Source: Arcticibacter tournemirensis
Lineage (GTDB): Bacteria > Bacteroidota > Bacteroidia > Sphingobacteriales > Sphingobacteriaceae
DNA: 64,000 bases
Assembly (NCBI RefSeq): GCF_006716645.1
Contig: NZ_VFPL01000001.1
Location: 992,001-1,056,000 of the forward strand
Reading direction: 5' to 3'
Position 1 is the first letter of the stretch, and every line of letters begins with the position of its first letter. Below are positions 17,779 through 26,865 of this stretch, in pieces. The notes under the pieces are model-generated. The model was given only the letters and a program-made list of their open reading frames with translations. It searched no databases and was not told the origin of the DNA. The translations under genes and the position numbers were made by a program.

Positions 17779-18961
17779 CGATCAAAAAAGATATGGTAAA
17801 TTTTGTGCCTTTATTAATTGTACTTTCAAAGTCTACTTCCCCATGCATTAAGCCTGCGTAACGTCTCACAATATTCAGACCCAGGCCGGTTCCCGGAATA
17901 TTACCGGTGTTATGTGCCCGGAAGAAGGGTTGAAACAAATGTTTCTGGTCTGCAGCAGGAATTCCGATCCCATTATCTTTCACTGTGATAATGTATTTTT
18001 CGGACGTTACTTCTGTATTAAATTCAATGAACGTATTTTCTCCTGAATATTTTATAGCATTGGCAATCAGGTTTATGATACAGTTTTTTAGAAGATTCTG
18101 GTCGAGGCGCACCATGCTGGTCAGCCCCGTATGTTCGTATATAATATTCTGATTTTGCTTTGTTATTAATTGCATCTCTTCCGTTATTTCTTCGGATAGT
18201 TTTACGAGATCAAAGTTAGAGAAAGTTGGCTCAACCCGGCCTGCTTCAAGCCGTTCGAGAGAAAGAAAATCGTTCAATATCGTGGTAAGGTTGCCCACTG
18301 CATTTTTTATCTTATTCACATGCTTAGAAATGTTGCGATGGTCTTCCTGCACCGCATACTTTTCTATCAGTGAAGCTGATAACTGAACGGAACTTAAAGG
18401 AGTCCGGAATTCGTGAGAAGCCATGGAAACGAAACGACTTTTTAGTTGATTAAGTTCTTTTTCTTTCTCCAAAGATAAACTTACTTCTTCTTTTGCTTCC
18501 TGTAATGCCCTAACGGTTTTCCTCAAAGATAAAGTACGCTCTTCTACCAGCTCTTCGAGTTGAGCCGCGTGGTTTCTGATACGTTCTTCTGCTTCTTTTT
18601 CACGCGTCAGGTCATTAATAAAACCGGCATAGATAACTCTATCAGACAATATTACTTCACTAACGGCGAGTCTGAAAGGAAACTGCGTCCCATCTTTTCT
18701 TAGTCCGCTTACTTCCCTTCCAATTCCTATAATTCTTCGTTCACCTGTCCTCTGATAGCGTTCGAGATACCCATCATGCCTTTCTCTGTCGGGGCTGGGC
18801 ATGAGCATTGAAATGTTTTTTCCAATTACTTCTTCCGGCGAAAAACCAAACAGATTACATGCTGAAGGGTTAATGGATTCGATCAATCCCCTGTTGCTGA
18901 TTGTTATGATGCCGTCAATAGCATTTTCTATTATCGCTTTTAAAAGGGCTGCATCGTTCAT
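17747..18961 (-). CDS. FixL-like haem-PAS sensor histidine kinase
   Basis: 404 residues, no membrane segment, so cytoplasmic. One PAS domain (about 5-118), a coiled coil (about 120-172), HisKA with phospho-acceptor His183 in SMASHEFRTPLS, and HATPase with NLIANAIKYS, DNGIGIP and GTGLGLNI. The PAS holds RERHDGYLERY and RIIGIGREVSG. His62, Arg68 and Arg82 have exactly the spacing of haem ligand His200, Arg206 and oxygen-contacting Arg220 in Bradyrhizobium FixL, which suggests an oxygen-sensing haem. Position 76, a haem-propionate His in FixL, is Arg here. The kinase overlaps the receiver-FNR fusion downstream and is near the cbb3 and hemN genes. Confidence 0.9.
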   Translation of the reverse strand: MNDAALLKAIIENAIDGIITISNRGLIESINPSACNLFGFSPEEVIGKNISMLMPSPDRERHDGYLERYQRTGERRIIGIGREVSGLRKDGTQFPFRLAVSEVILSDRVIYAGFINDLTREKEAEERIRNHAAQLEELVEERTLSLRKTVRALQEAKEEVSLSLEKEKELNQLKSRFVSMASHEFRTPLSSVQLSASLIEKYAVQEDHRNISKHVNKIKNAVGNLTTILNDFLSLERLEAGRVEPTFSNFDLVKLSEEITEEMQLITKQNQNIIYEHTGLTSMVRLDQNLLKNCIINLIANAIKYSGENTFIEFNTEVTSEKYIITVKDNGIGIPAADQKHLFQPFFRAHNTGNIPGTGLGLNIVRRYAGLMHGEVDFESTINKGTKFTISFLIDDEKTNYSYN

Positions 18962-19017
18962 TTTGTTGCTAAAATACCGTAAATACTTGTCAAACTTATA
19001 ATTTAAATGTCAATCGA

Positions 19018-19033
19018 TGTGATTTTGCTCACT
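19018..19033. promoter_or_regulatory. CRP/FNR-like palindrome upstream of the FixL-like kinase
   Basis: TGTGA-ttttgc-TCACT is one base from the classical CRP consensus TGTGA-N6-TCACA. Read with a 4-base spacer it is also TGAT-tttg-CTCA, close to the FNR core. It is 57 bases before the kinase start, so it could serve autoregulation or catabolite control. It is a single short match in an AT-rich stretch. Confidence 0.4.
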
Positions 19034-19106
19034 ATTCATACGTAAGTTTCTAAAAAATGTTATAAATCATATTATTGAAAATATTATTATATTATCTTTG
19101 TGTCGC

Positions 19107-19539
19107 ATGCAGTTTCTCAGGAGATATATTGTTTTAACACTCGCTTTGCTGATTACTCTCTCAGCGACAAATAAACGTCTCTGTTCACAGGTGCTGCGGC
19201 AAAATTAAGAATTTTACGCTTTTAGGAGATAACAAAGTTTGTAGTAAGGCTGCCCGGCCTGTTTTACTCAACTGCAGCCTTAAGCAGCATAATGTACAGC
19301 TTGAACCTCAGGGAAGGAAATGTTGTAGCGATCAGAAGATTAACGTGAGTAATGAGCTGGAAGCTTCACTTCAGAAAAATCAGATCAGTGAAAAACATGT
19401 TCAGCCATTTCTTTTTTCAATCAGCTTTTTCAAAAGCTTTTTCTCTCTTGACGAATTGCCGGCGGTTAAACTACGCCCTTTTATAGAAAAACATTTTAAG
19501 GAACCTCTCATAGTCCTTCTGCAACAGTTTCGGATTTGA
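19107..19539 (+). pseudogene. HYC_CC_PP-like periplasmic metal-associated protein, frameshifted
   Basis: A signal peptide is encoded from the ATG at 19107 (MQFLRRYIVLTLALLITLSAT), but that frame stops at 19206. The next frame, open to the TGA at 19539, reads NVSVHRCCGKIKNFTLLGDN, then CSKAA, KCCSDQKI and a C-terminal ELPAVKLRPF. The cysteine pattern and position ahead of a Cus operon match the small HYC_CC_PP family of Bacteroidota. Removing one A in the run at about 19169-19174 (ACAAATAAA) would join signal and mature part. Either the gene is broken by a one-base insertion or the base is a sequence error. Confidence 0.6.
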
Positions 19540-19713
19540 TTAGAACCTTCTTCACAATCAGCTATCAGTCGTTAGCGATTGTAATAGAATAATCTTTTCC
19601 AAAAATCATCATTTTTAACGGACGTGAATTGATCGTAAGCTATTGTTATTGAATAGAGCTTTTATCTTTCTTCAACACCGGCATTCAATTTACATTCTGC
19701 ATTTTACAAGAGT

Positions 19714-21012
19714 ATGGTTGAGAAACTCATTGCATTTTCATTGCGCAACAGGTTTCTGGTTTTACTGATTGCGACAGCAATATTTATCTGGGGTATTTAC
19801 TCAATAAAGACGAGTAAAATTGATGCTATCCCGGATCTTTCTGAAAACCAGGTTATCGTTTTTACTGAGTGGATGGGCAGAAGTCCACAGATCATAGAGG
19901 ACCAGGTAACGTATCCTCTGGTGACCAACCTGCAGGGCATTCCAAAGGTAAAGTATGTGAGGGCCAATTCCATGTTCGGTATGAGCTTTATCTATCTCAT
20001 TTTTGATGACGATACCGATATCTACTGGGCCCGTTCACGAGTACTGGAGCGTCTCAGTTCTATCGGGAATGTGCTCCCCCAGGGAGTCGCTCCTACGATG
20101 GGGCCTGACGGAACGGGCGTGGGGCATGTCCTTTGGTACACCCTCGATGCCCCGGGCGTCGATCTGGGCGAGCAGAGAGCACTACAGGATTGGTATATAA
20201 AGTTTGCTTTGCAGAACGTGGAGGGAGTAAGCGAAATCGCGTCTTTCGGTGGCTTTCAGAAGCAGTATCAAATATCCGTAGATCCCAATAAGTTGAGTTA
20301 TTATAAGCTTACAATTAGCGATATAATGAGAGCTGTGAATGCTAATAATAACGAAGCTGGAGGCCGTAAATTCGAGATGAGCGATATTGGTTATATCATA
20401 AAGACGACCGGATATCTGCAGTCCATCGATCAGATTGAAAATCTGTCGGTAAAAACTAATAATTCGATTCCTGTGAGAATAAGAGATATAGGTACGGTAC
20501 AGATGGCCGATGAAAGCAGGCTTGGCATCTTCGATTACAATGGAGAGGGAGAAACGGTTGGTGGAATTGCAGTGCTCAGGTATGGAGAAAACGCAGATCA
20601 GGTGATTCAAAGGGTCAAAGCGAAAATGGAGGAAGTGAGTAAAGGCCTTCCTAAGGGAGTGAAGTTCAATATAGTGTATGACCGCGGTGAGCTGATCGAA
20701 GAGTCTGTCTCTTCAATAAAGAATACGCTCATTGAAGAGATGATTGTTGTTTCTATAATCGTTATCGTTTTTCTGTTTCATTGGAGAAGCGCAATCAGTA
20801 TAATAATTCAGATTCCCATTACCATAGCAGCGAGTTTCATAGTCCTCAACTTCTTTGATATATCTTCAAATATTATGTCTTTAACAGGTATTGCTCTGGC
20901 TATAGGGGTAATCGTCGATAATGGAATCATCATGGCCGAAAATTCATATAAACATCTTGCCGTGCGACAGGATGAGTTAAACAGGCAACAGAAAGGAGGA
21001 GAACATGTTTAG
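19714..21012 (+). CDS. cusA: CusA/CzcA heavy-metal RND efflux pump, N-terminal part
   Basis: 432 residues covering TM1 (about 13-30), the first periplasmic porter half and TM2-TM4. Family features are SKIDAIPDLSENQVIVFTEW near the start, PDGTGVGHVLWYTL in the porter region, and the proton-relay region IGVIVDNGIIMAENSY in TM4. The frame ends soon after TM4, where normal members (about 1040 residues) continue. The missing part is encoded in the next frame, which overlaps by 8 bases. The break falls in the cytoplasmic loop between TM4 and TM5, where two chains could still assemble. The neighbouring CPMHP-domain adaptors favour copper or silver as substrate. Confidence 0.88.
   Translation: MVEKLIAFSLRNRFLVLLIATAIFIWGIYSIKTSKIDAIPDLSENQVIVFTEWMGRSPQIIEDQVTYPLVTNLQGIPKVKYVRANSMFGMSFIYLIFDDDTDIYWARSRVLERLSSIGNVLPQGVAPTMGPDGTGVGHVLWYTLDAPGVDLGEQRALQDWYIKFALQNVEGVSEIASFGGFQKQYQISVDPNKLSYYKLTISDIMRAVNANNNEAGGRKFEMSDIGYIIKTTGYLQSIDQIENLSVKTNNSIPVRIRDIGTVQMADESRLGIFDYNGEGETVGGIAVLRYGENADQVIQRVKAKMEEVSKGLPKGVKFNIVYDRGELIEESVSSIKNTLIEEMIVVSIIVIVFLFHWRSAISIIIQIPITIAASFIVLNFFDISSNIMSLTGIALAIGVIVDNGIIMAENSYKHLAVRQDELNRQQKGGEHV
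20992..20999 (+). promoter_or_regulatory. strong Shine-Dalgarno ahead of the second cusA frame
   Basis: AAAGGAGG lies 5 bases before the ATG at 21005, inside the end of the first cusA frame. Most genes in this window show no such motif. It could restart translation on the second half, or promote a ribosomal frameshift. Confidence 0.6.
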
Positions 21013-22954
21013 CAGATTGAAGAATCTCTTTAAGCGATCGGCTGTAAAGCCAGATTATGTAAAGCTGTCAGATGAAGAAAGGCTTGGGATAATAGAAAAG
21101 GCATGTAAGCAGGTGTCACGCGGAGTATTCTATTCCACCGTTATCATCATCACTTCTTTTCTTCCCGTATTTCTGCTGACGGGGCAGGAGGGTAAGCTTT
21201 TTCACCCGCTTGCATATACCAAGACATTTATCCTCGTTATTGATGCGTTCTTAGTAGTAACACTTGCACCGGTGCTGATATCCTTTTTTATGAAGGGCCG
21301 GTTCCGGTCTGAACACGAACACCCGGTGAACAGGTGGATGGAGAAGATCTACGAGCCGGTGATACGGAAGTGTATGAAGTTTCGTAAGACAACGCTTGGT
21401 ATTAATATTTTAGCCCTTCTAGTCAGCATTCCGCTTCTTTTAAGTATGGGAAAGGAGTTTATGCCGCCGCTGGATGAGCAATCCATCTTATTCATGCCGG
21501 TTACCCTGCCGGATATCTCTAATGCCGAAGCAAAAAGACTTCTGCAAGTGCAGGATAAAATCATAAAATCCGTTCCCGAAGTGGATAAGGTGCTTGGGAA
21601 AGCCGGCAGGGCCAACACGGCAACAGATAATTCTCCGATCAGCATGATTGAAACAATTATTAAACTAAAGCCTAAAAATGAATGGCGTGCCGGATTAACC
21701 AAGCAGGACATTATACGGGAGCTGGATGAAAAGCTTCAGATTCCGGGGGTAGTAAATGGATGGACCCAGCCTATTATCAACAGAATCAATATGCTTTCTA
21801 CCGGCATCCGTACGGATGTAGGAGTGAAGGTGTATGGACAGGACCTGAATAAAATTGATGACGTATCCCGGCAAATCCGCTCCCTCCTGGAAAATACCAG
21901 GGGAATAAAAGACCTGTATGTGGAGCCGGTTACTGGTGGAAAGTATCTTGAAATACGGATCAAACGCGATCAGCTTGAACGATATGGGCTTACCGTAGAC
22001 GATGTTAATTCAGTAGTGGAAACCGCTATCGGTGGTGCTCCTTTTGCTACGACCATTGAGGGACGCAGACGATTCAGTATACAACTACGGCTTGGTCAGG
22101 AGTACCGGAATAGCCTTGATCGCCTGAAACGTATCCCGCTCAGCTCTCCGGGTGCAGGAACTATTCCTTTGTCTGCTGTTACCGATATTCGTTTCGTCGA
22201 CGGACCTCCCATGATCACTTCCGACAATGCAATCCTTAGGGGCGCAGTAATGTTCAATGTACGTGATCGTGATTTAGGTACCACTGTACAGGAAGCAATA
22301 GATAAAATCAATGCTGAGCTCGATTTGCCTTCGGGATATTTTGTGGAATGGAGCGGACAATATGAAAACATGATCCGCGGACAGCAAACCCTCATTTATA
22401 TTCTGCCGATTGTGTTGTTGATTATTTTCCTTTCACTCTATCTCGCTTTTAAATCTGTGAGAGAAGCTTTCCTAAGTCTGATCACTATCCCTTTTGCGTT
22501 GATTGGAGGAGCCTATCTTGTATATTTCTGGGGGGTGAATCTTTCTGTGGCAGTAGCAGTTGGCTTCATAGCCCTCTTTGGAATAGCCGTTGAGACGGGA
22601 GTCGTCATGGTCATTTATCTGAATGATTCCATGCGTCAACTCGTGGCCTTAAAAGGAAATTCTTCAGAATCGATTTCTAAAGACGATCTGCGGGAGTATG
22701 TTATTGCCGGTGCTGCAAAAAGGCTGAGACCTAAAATTATGACTGTGTGTGTCGCTTTGTTTGGCCTTATCCCGGTTCTATGGTCAGGCGGAGTGGGGAG
22801 CGATGTAATGAAGCCTATTGTGTTGCCAATGATAGGAGGGGTTTTGACTTCGTCAACGCATATTCTCCTCGTTACCCCCCTGATTTTTTTAATGACTAAA
22901 GAATATGAACTAAGGAAGTTCGGAAAGCTGGAGGTGTATGATGTTAAGCATTGA
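21005..22954 (+). CDS. cusA: CusA/CzcA heavy-metal RND efflux pump, C-terminal part
   Basis: 649 residues beginning in the TM4-TM5 loop and containing TM5-TM12 and the second porter half. It starts MFSRLKNLFKRS, then joins the family sequence at ERLGIIEKACKQVSRGVFYST. HME-RND features include LTGQEGKLFHPLAYTK, the porter motif GRANTATDNSPISMIET, and the C-terminal helix ending GVLTSSTHILLVTP. The two halves sum to 1081 residues, near the usual length of one pump. Relative to the first half the frame is shifted by one base. It is either a naturally split pump coupled by the overlap and Shine-Dalgarno, or a frameshifted gene. Confidence 0.88.
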   Translation: MFSRLKNLFKRSAVKPDYVKLSDEERLGIIEKACKQVSRGVFYSTVIIITSFLPVFLLTGQEGKLFHPLAYTKTFILVIDAFLVVTLAPVLISFFMKGRFRSEHEHPVNRWMEKIYEPVIRKCMKFRKTTLGINILALLVSIPLLLSMGKEFMPPLDEQSILFMPVTLPDISNAEAKRLLQVQDKIIKSVPEVDKVLGKAGRANTATDNSPISMIETIIKLKPKNEWRAGLTKQDIIRELDEKLQIPGVVNGWTQPIINRINMLSTGIRTDVGVKVYGQDLNKIDDVSRQIRSLLENTRGIKDLYVEPVTGGKYLEIRIKRDQLERYGLTVDDVNSVVETAIGGAPFATTIEGRRRFSIQLRLGQEYRNSLDRLKRIPLSSPGAGTIPLSAVTDIRFVDGPPMITSDNAILRGAVMFNVRDRDLGTTVQEAIDKINAELDLPSGYFVEWSGQYENMIRGQQTLIYILPIVLLIIFLSLYLAFKSVREAFLSLITIPFALIGGAYLVYFWGVNLSVAVAVGFIALFGIAVETGVVMVIYLNDSMRQLVALKGNSSESISKDDLREYVIAGAAKRLRPKIMTVCVALFGLIPVLWSGGVGSDVMKPIVLPMIGGVLTSSTHILLVTPLIFLMTKEYELRKFGKLEVYDVKH

Positions 22955-24188
22955 TAGAATATTAATGATAGCCGGTTTCATCATGATTGCCAGTTCTGCT
23001 TATACTCAGGAAGTGTTAAGCATAGAACAGGTATTGAACAAAGTAGAAGAGAACAATCCGGCTTTAAAAGCCTACGAAACACGTATAAAGGGCCAGGACG
23101 CCCGGGTGCAGGGCGCAAAGGCGTGGATGGCGCCGATGATTGGGGCAGGAACTTTCATGACGCCTTACCCTGGTACTGAATTGATGCCTGATGCTGATAA
23201 AGGATCATTTATGGTGTCAGTAGAGCAGGATATTCCAAACCCCTCCAAAACGAGGGCTAAAGGAGAATACCTTGCCGCACAATCGGATATTACAAAGGCG
23301 GAAAGATTAGTTCGGTATAACCAATTACGCTTTCAGGCCAGGCAGCTGTATTATGATCTCATTATTGCGTATAGAAAAATCCGACTGCAAAATGAAAATC
23401 AGCAAATTATGAAGAACATGAAGAAGCTGGCGGAAATCCGTTACCCGTACAATCAGGGCAGTCTTAATCAGGTTTTTAAAGCCGAGGGAAGAGCCTATGA
23501 ATCAGAGAATATGATTTTGATGACAGAAGGAGAGATCTGGTCGAAGAAAATTGCACTAAATGCGCTGATGAACCGTTCTTCGGATACAGCTTTTGAGCCA
23601 GACACCGCCCTTCATGTAAATTTTAAAGTGGCAGGAGCTGATTCCTCTTATTTTGCTTCCAGCCGAAGTGATATAACGCAAATGGATCGTTCCATTAAGG
23701 CGATGCAGTTGAACATTGAGCAAATGCGTAAGGAGGCCAGACCTGACTTCAGGATCAGGTTCGACCATATGAAAAACTATTCAGGTATGATGCCGGCACA
23801 GTTTACCGCTATGGCCATGATTTCGGTGCCGATAGCTCCATGGTCGTCTGGAATGTATAAGTCGGAGGTTAAATCGATGAATTTTGAGATTGAGGCGATG
23901 AGGCAGCAAAGAAGTTCAATGCTGACTGAAATGGCTGGTATGACGAAGGCGATGGAAACTGAGCTGTTGACTATGCAGAAGCAGCTTGTTAATTACGAGA
24001 AAAAGATCCTCCCTGCGTTAACCAAGAGCCTGAATACGTCTATGCTCTCCTACCAGGAGAATAAGCTCGACCTGGGTGCTGTTATAGATGCATGGGAAGC
24101 TAAGAATATGGTCCAGATGAATTATCTTGATCAGTTGCAGAAATATTATCAAATGATTGCAGAATATGAAAAGAGTATTGAAAAATAG
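22938..24188 (+). CDS. cusC: TolC-family outer-membrane efflux protein
   Basis: 416 residues with a signal peptide (to about 23, SSAYTQ) and two long helical hairpins typical of outer-membrane factors. VLNKVEENNPALKAYETRI is the classical N-terminal repeat start. It supplies the outer-membrane channel for the RND pump encoded just upstream. It overlaps the cusA second half by 17 bases and the next adaptor gene by 23, so the operon is translated as a coupled series. Methionine is frequent, as in proteins handling Cu/Ag. Confidence 0.9.
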   Translation: MMLSIDRILMIAGFIMIASSAYTQEVLSIEQVLNKVEENNPALKAYETRIKGQDARVQGAKAWMAPMIGAGTFMTPYPGTELMPDADKGSFMVSVEQDIPNPSKTRAKGEYLAAQSDITKAERLVRYNQLRFQARQLYYDLIIAYRKIRLQNENQQIMKNMKKLAEIRYPYNQGSLNQVFKAEGRAYESENMILMTEGEIWSKKIALNALMNRSSDTAFEPDTALHVNFKVAGADSSYFASSRSDITQMDRSIKAMQLNIEQMRKEARPDFRIRFDHMKNYSGMMPAQFTAMAMISVPIAPWSSGMYKSEVKSMNFEIEAMRQQRSSMLTEMAGMTKAMETELLTMQKQLVNYEKKILPALTKSLNTSMLSYQENKLDLGAVIDAWEAKNMVQMNYLDQLQKYYQMIAEYEKSIEK

Positions 24189-25494
24189 TGCCTTCGCCGT
24201 CATCTTTTTTCTTTCTGCGCTTATTGGCTGCAAAGAGAAGCAGAAGGGAGCGCAAAGGAAAGAAGGCATACAATATACATGCCCCATGCATCCGGATGTT
24301 ATAAGCGATTCTCCCGGGCAGTGTCCCATTTGCGGAATGGACCTCGTGCCCTCACATAACCATTCTGCCAGCGACAGTTCCACAGTTCAGGACAGTTTAA
24401 AGTATCTTCTTAAGCCAACAGACCAGGTAGTTGTTTCGGATATAAACACAATACGGCCTCAGAAAGGGTCGCGGTATGAAGACGAAGTTTTCAACGGCGT
24501 AATCAACTATAACACGAGGAATCTCAATATGATCTCCTCAAGGGTAAGCGGCAGGATTGAGAAGTTGTATATAAAATACAATTTTCAGAAGGTGGCGAAG
24601 GGAAGCAAGCTTATGGATGTGTATAGTCCTGATCTTGTTAACGCACAGCAGGAGTTGCTTTTTCTTAAGGATAACGCAGATGCTGAATTGCTTAACGCGG
24701 CCAAACAGAAACTTCGCTTGCTTGGAGCTACGGATAGGCAGATCAGCGATGTTTTGTGGAGTGGAAAGGTCACTTATAGGTTTAGTATCTATAGCTCTTA
24801 TTCAGGTTACATTACCGAGACCTCTGCCCGCACAGGCACTTCCGCTTCTACAGGAAGCACCATGATTTCATCAGCTGATGCGGAATCGTCATCGGGATCA
24901 ATGGGATCCATGGGGGCTGGAAGTTCAAATATTCCGGCGCCGCAACCCGAAGTTGCCACCGCTGGTCCCGTCTCTGTGACAGAAGGTCAGTATATTGCAT
25001 CCGGCCAGAAACTGTTCAATGTGCTTAACGACAGTGAAGTATGGGCTGAGTTCTATGCCCGTTCCGAACAACTTCCCGCGCTTAAGCGGGGAAAAGATAT
25101 CCTCGTATCAGCTCCGAATTCGTATGGGCTCAAGACAACAGCAAAAATTGTTCTTGTACAACCCTATTATAAGGAAGGCACAAACTTTTCACTAATACGC
25201 GCAGCAATACGTAATACATCCCGGGTTTGGAAACCTGGCCAGCTGATAGAGGTGCGTACTACAGGAAAGAACAGGAGCGGGAACTGGCTGCCGCGGACAG
25301 CTGTTTTGGAGTTAGGCAGCCGTCAGGTAGTTTTCCTAAAAAAGAACGGAGTATTTGTTCCGGATTATGTTACGGTGCTAGGAAGGGCGGGCGATTGGCT
25401 TGATGTGGGGACTAGTATCAGCTCTGACACAGAGCTGGCTGACAATGCATGGTTTCTGGTTGATACTGAAAGTTTTGTGAAGGTTAAGAAATAG
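24166..25494 (+). CDS. cusB: CusB-like periplasmic adaptor lipoprotein with CPMHP metal-binding domain (1)
   Basis: 442 residues from the ATG at 24166, preferred over the in-frame TTG nine bases earlier. The lipobox is LSALIGC. A heavy-metal-binding domain follows at once (YTCPMHPDVISDSPGQ, then CPICGMDLVP, about residues 35-64). The membrane-fusion-protein core has SRVSGRIEKLYIKYNFQKV, a helical hairpin and a barrel with TEGQYIASGQKLFNV. A Ser/Gly/Met-rich insertion (about 215-255) interrupts the lipoyl region. It links the RND pump to the TolC channel and may bind and deliver Cu(I). A second adaptor gene follows 7 bases later. Confidence 0.9.
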   Translation: MKRVLKNSAFAVIFFLSALIGCKEKQKGAQRKEGIQYTCPMHPDVISDSPGQCPICGMDLVPSHNHSASDSSTVQDSLKYLLKPTDQVVVSDINTIRPQKGSRYEDEVFNGVINYNTRNLNMISSRVSGRIEKLYIKYNFQKVAKGSKLMDVYSPDLVNAQQELLFLKDNADAELLNAAKQKLRLLGATDRQISDVLWSGKVTYRFSIYSSYSGYITETSARTGTSASTGSTMISSADAESSSGSMGSMGAGSSNIPAPQPEVATAGPVSVTEGQYIASGQKLFNVLNDSEVWAEFYARSEQLPALKRGKDILVSAPNSYGLKTTAKIVLVQPYYKEGTNFSLIRAAIRNTSRVWKPGQLIEVRTTGKNRSGNWLPRTAVLELGSRQVVFLKKNGVFVPDYVTVLGRAGDWLDVGTSISSDTELADNAWFLVDTESFVKVKK

Positions 25495-25501
25495 AAAGCT
25501 A

Positions 25502-26677
25502 ATGAAGAAAATATTATTTCTATCGGTATGTATTTTGCTTGCGGTGTTGACCGCCTGCAAGAATAAGGAACAGGGGCATGCACATCAGCATGCTTCCTCA
25601 GAGAAGTATACTTGTCCCATGCATCCTCAGGTGGTACAGGACGGCCCGGGTACTTGTCCTATCTGCAAAATGGATCTCGTACCCATCAGGAACAACGGCG
25701 CCAAGGGCGAGTTACAACTCAGCCAGAGGGCGGTTCAGCTTGCTAATATAAAGACGGTAAAAACCGGAAAGGGCCAGTTTCAGGCTTCAAAGGTGCTGAA
25801 TGCGAGGATCGTAAACAACCCGGAATTGTCGGAAGCAGTATCAAGCCGTTATTCCGGCAGGATCGAAAAACTTTTTGTTAAAGAAACAGGCTATGCTGTT
25901 GCTGCCGGACAAGCGCTCTTCCAGATATATAGTGAACAGCTGCAATCGCTGCAGCAGGATTATTTACTGCAAGTAAGGCAATCAGAGGCTTTCCCGGGAG
26001 AGAAGATATATAAGGATTTGAAGGTGGCTGCTGCAAAAAAGCTTGGTTTGTTTGGTTTTACCCAGGCTCAGATCCGGGAACTTGTAAGGAATAACCGAAC
26101 CTCTCCTTTTATTACCGTTTACTCTCCTGCATCGGGTATTGTAAATGAGTTAATGGTTTCTGAAGGACAGTATGTTTCGGAAGGCATGTCTGTTATGCGT
26201 CTTGAGAACTACAGCTCACTTTGGGTTGAGGCAGATATCTATCCAAACGAATCTGCTGTTGTAAAGATAGGTAATGTAGTGAAGGTAAGGGTAAATGGCC
26301 TTTCGGGCCAGGAGCAGGAGTCGAAGATTGACTTTATTGCTCCTCAGCTAAATGCCTCAACGCAGATTCTTACAGTAAGAGCGCCATTGAGAAATTCCCG
26401 GAATTTGTTACAGCCAGGAATGCAGGCCGAAGTATTTCTTCCCCTGTCGGGAAAAGAAGAAGCCATTAAACTTCCTTTGAATGCAGTAATACGCGATGGT
26501 AAGGGGGCTCATGTGTGGGTTATGACAGGAAATAATAAATTTGCTCTGAGACAAGTTCATACCGGAAAAGAAGATGACGCGTCAATCCTGATTGATTCAG
26601 GTTTGTCAGGCAATGAGGAAGTAGTTATCAGTGGGGCCTATTTGCTATATAGCGAGTTCACACTCAAAAAAGGATAA
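25502..26677 (+). CDS. cusB: CusB-like periplasmic adaptor lipoprotein with CPMHP metal-binding domain (2)
   Basis: 391 residues. The lipoprotein signal ends AVLTAC; a His-rich run (GHAHQHASSE) leads into YTCPMHPQVVQDGPGT and CPICKMDLVP. The adaptor core shows SSRYSGRIEKLFVKETGYAVA and VSEGQYVSEGMSVMRLENYSS. It is similar to the adaptor just upstream but lacks the Ser/Gly/Met insertion, so the pair is an old duplication with divergence, perhaps forming a mixed adaptor ring. It is the last pump gene; a DUF3347 gene follows after 188 bases. Confidence 0.9.
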   Translation: MKKILFLSVCILLAVLTACKNKEQGHAHQHASSEKYTCPMHPQVVQDGPGTCPICKMDLVPIRNNGAKGELQLSQRAVQLANIKTVKTGKGQFQASKVLNARIVNNPELSEAVSSRYSGRIEKLFVKETGYAVAAGQALFQIYSEQLQSLQQDYLLQVRQSEAFPGEKIYKDLKVAAAKKLGLFGFTQAQIRELVRNNRTSPFITVYSPASGIVNELMVSEGQYVSEGMSVMRLENYSSLWVEADIYPNESAVVKIGNVVKVRVNGLSGQEQESKIDFIAPQLNASTQILTVRAPLRNSRNLLQPGMQAEVFLPLSGKEEAIKLPLNAVIRDGKGAHVWVMTGNNKFALRQVHTGKEDDASILIDSGLSGNEEVVISGAYLLYSEFTLKKG

Positions 26678-26865
26678 CATTGCAAATGGCTAACGACAGA
26701 AGTAGGTAGTGAAAGTTATACGTAATAAGTCGAAGTCTAGGTATAAACAAACTATAGTCTTCGCTTTATGAAAAAACAACAAGTCATTTTACCTTTAACA
26801 TAACATCAGTAACTTAATTAATATAAATAGGAAAACTCCCTTTGGGGAATTAACAGCTTAAAAGA

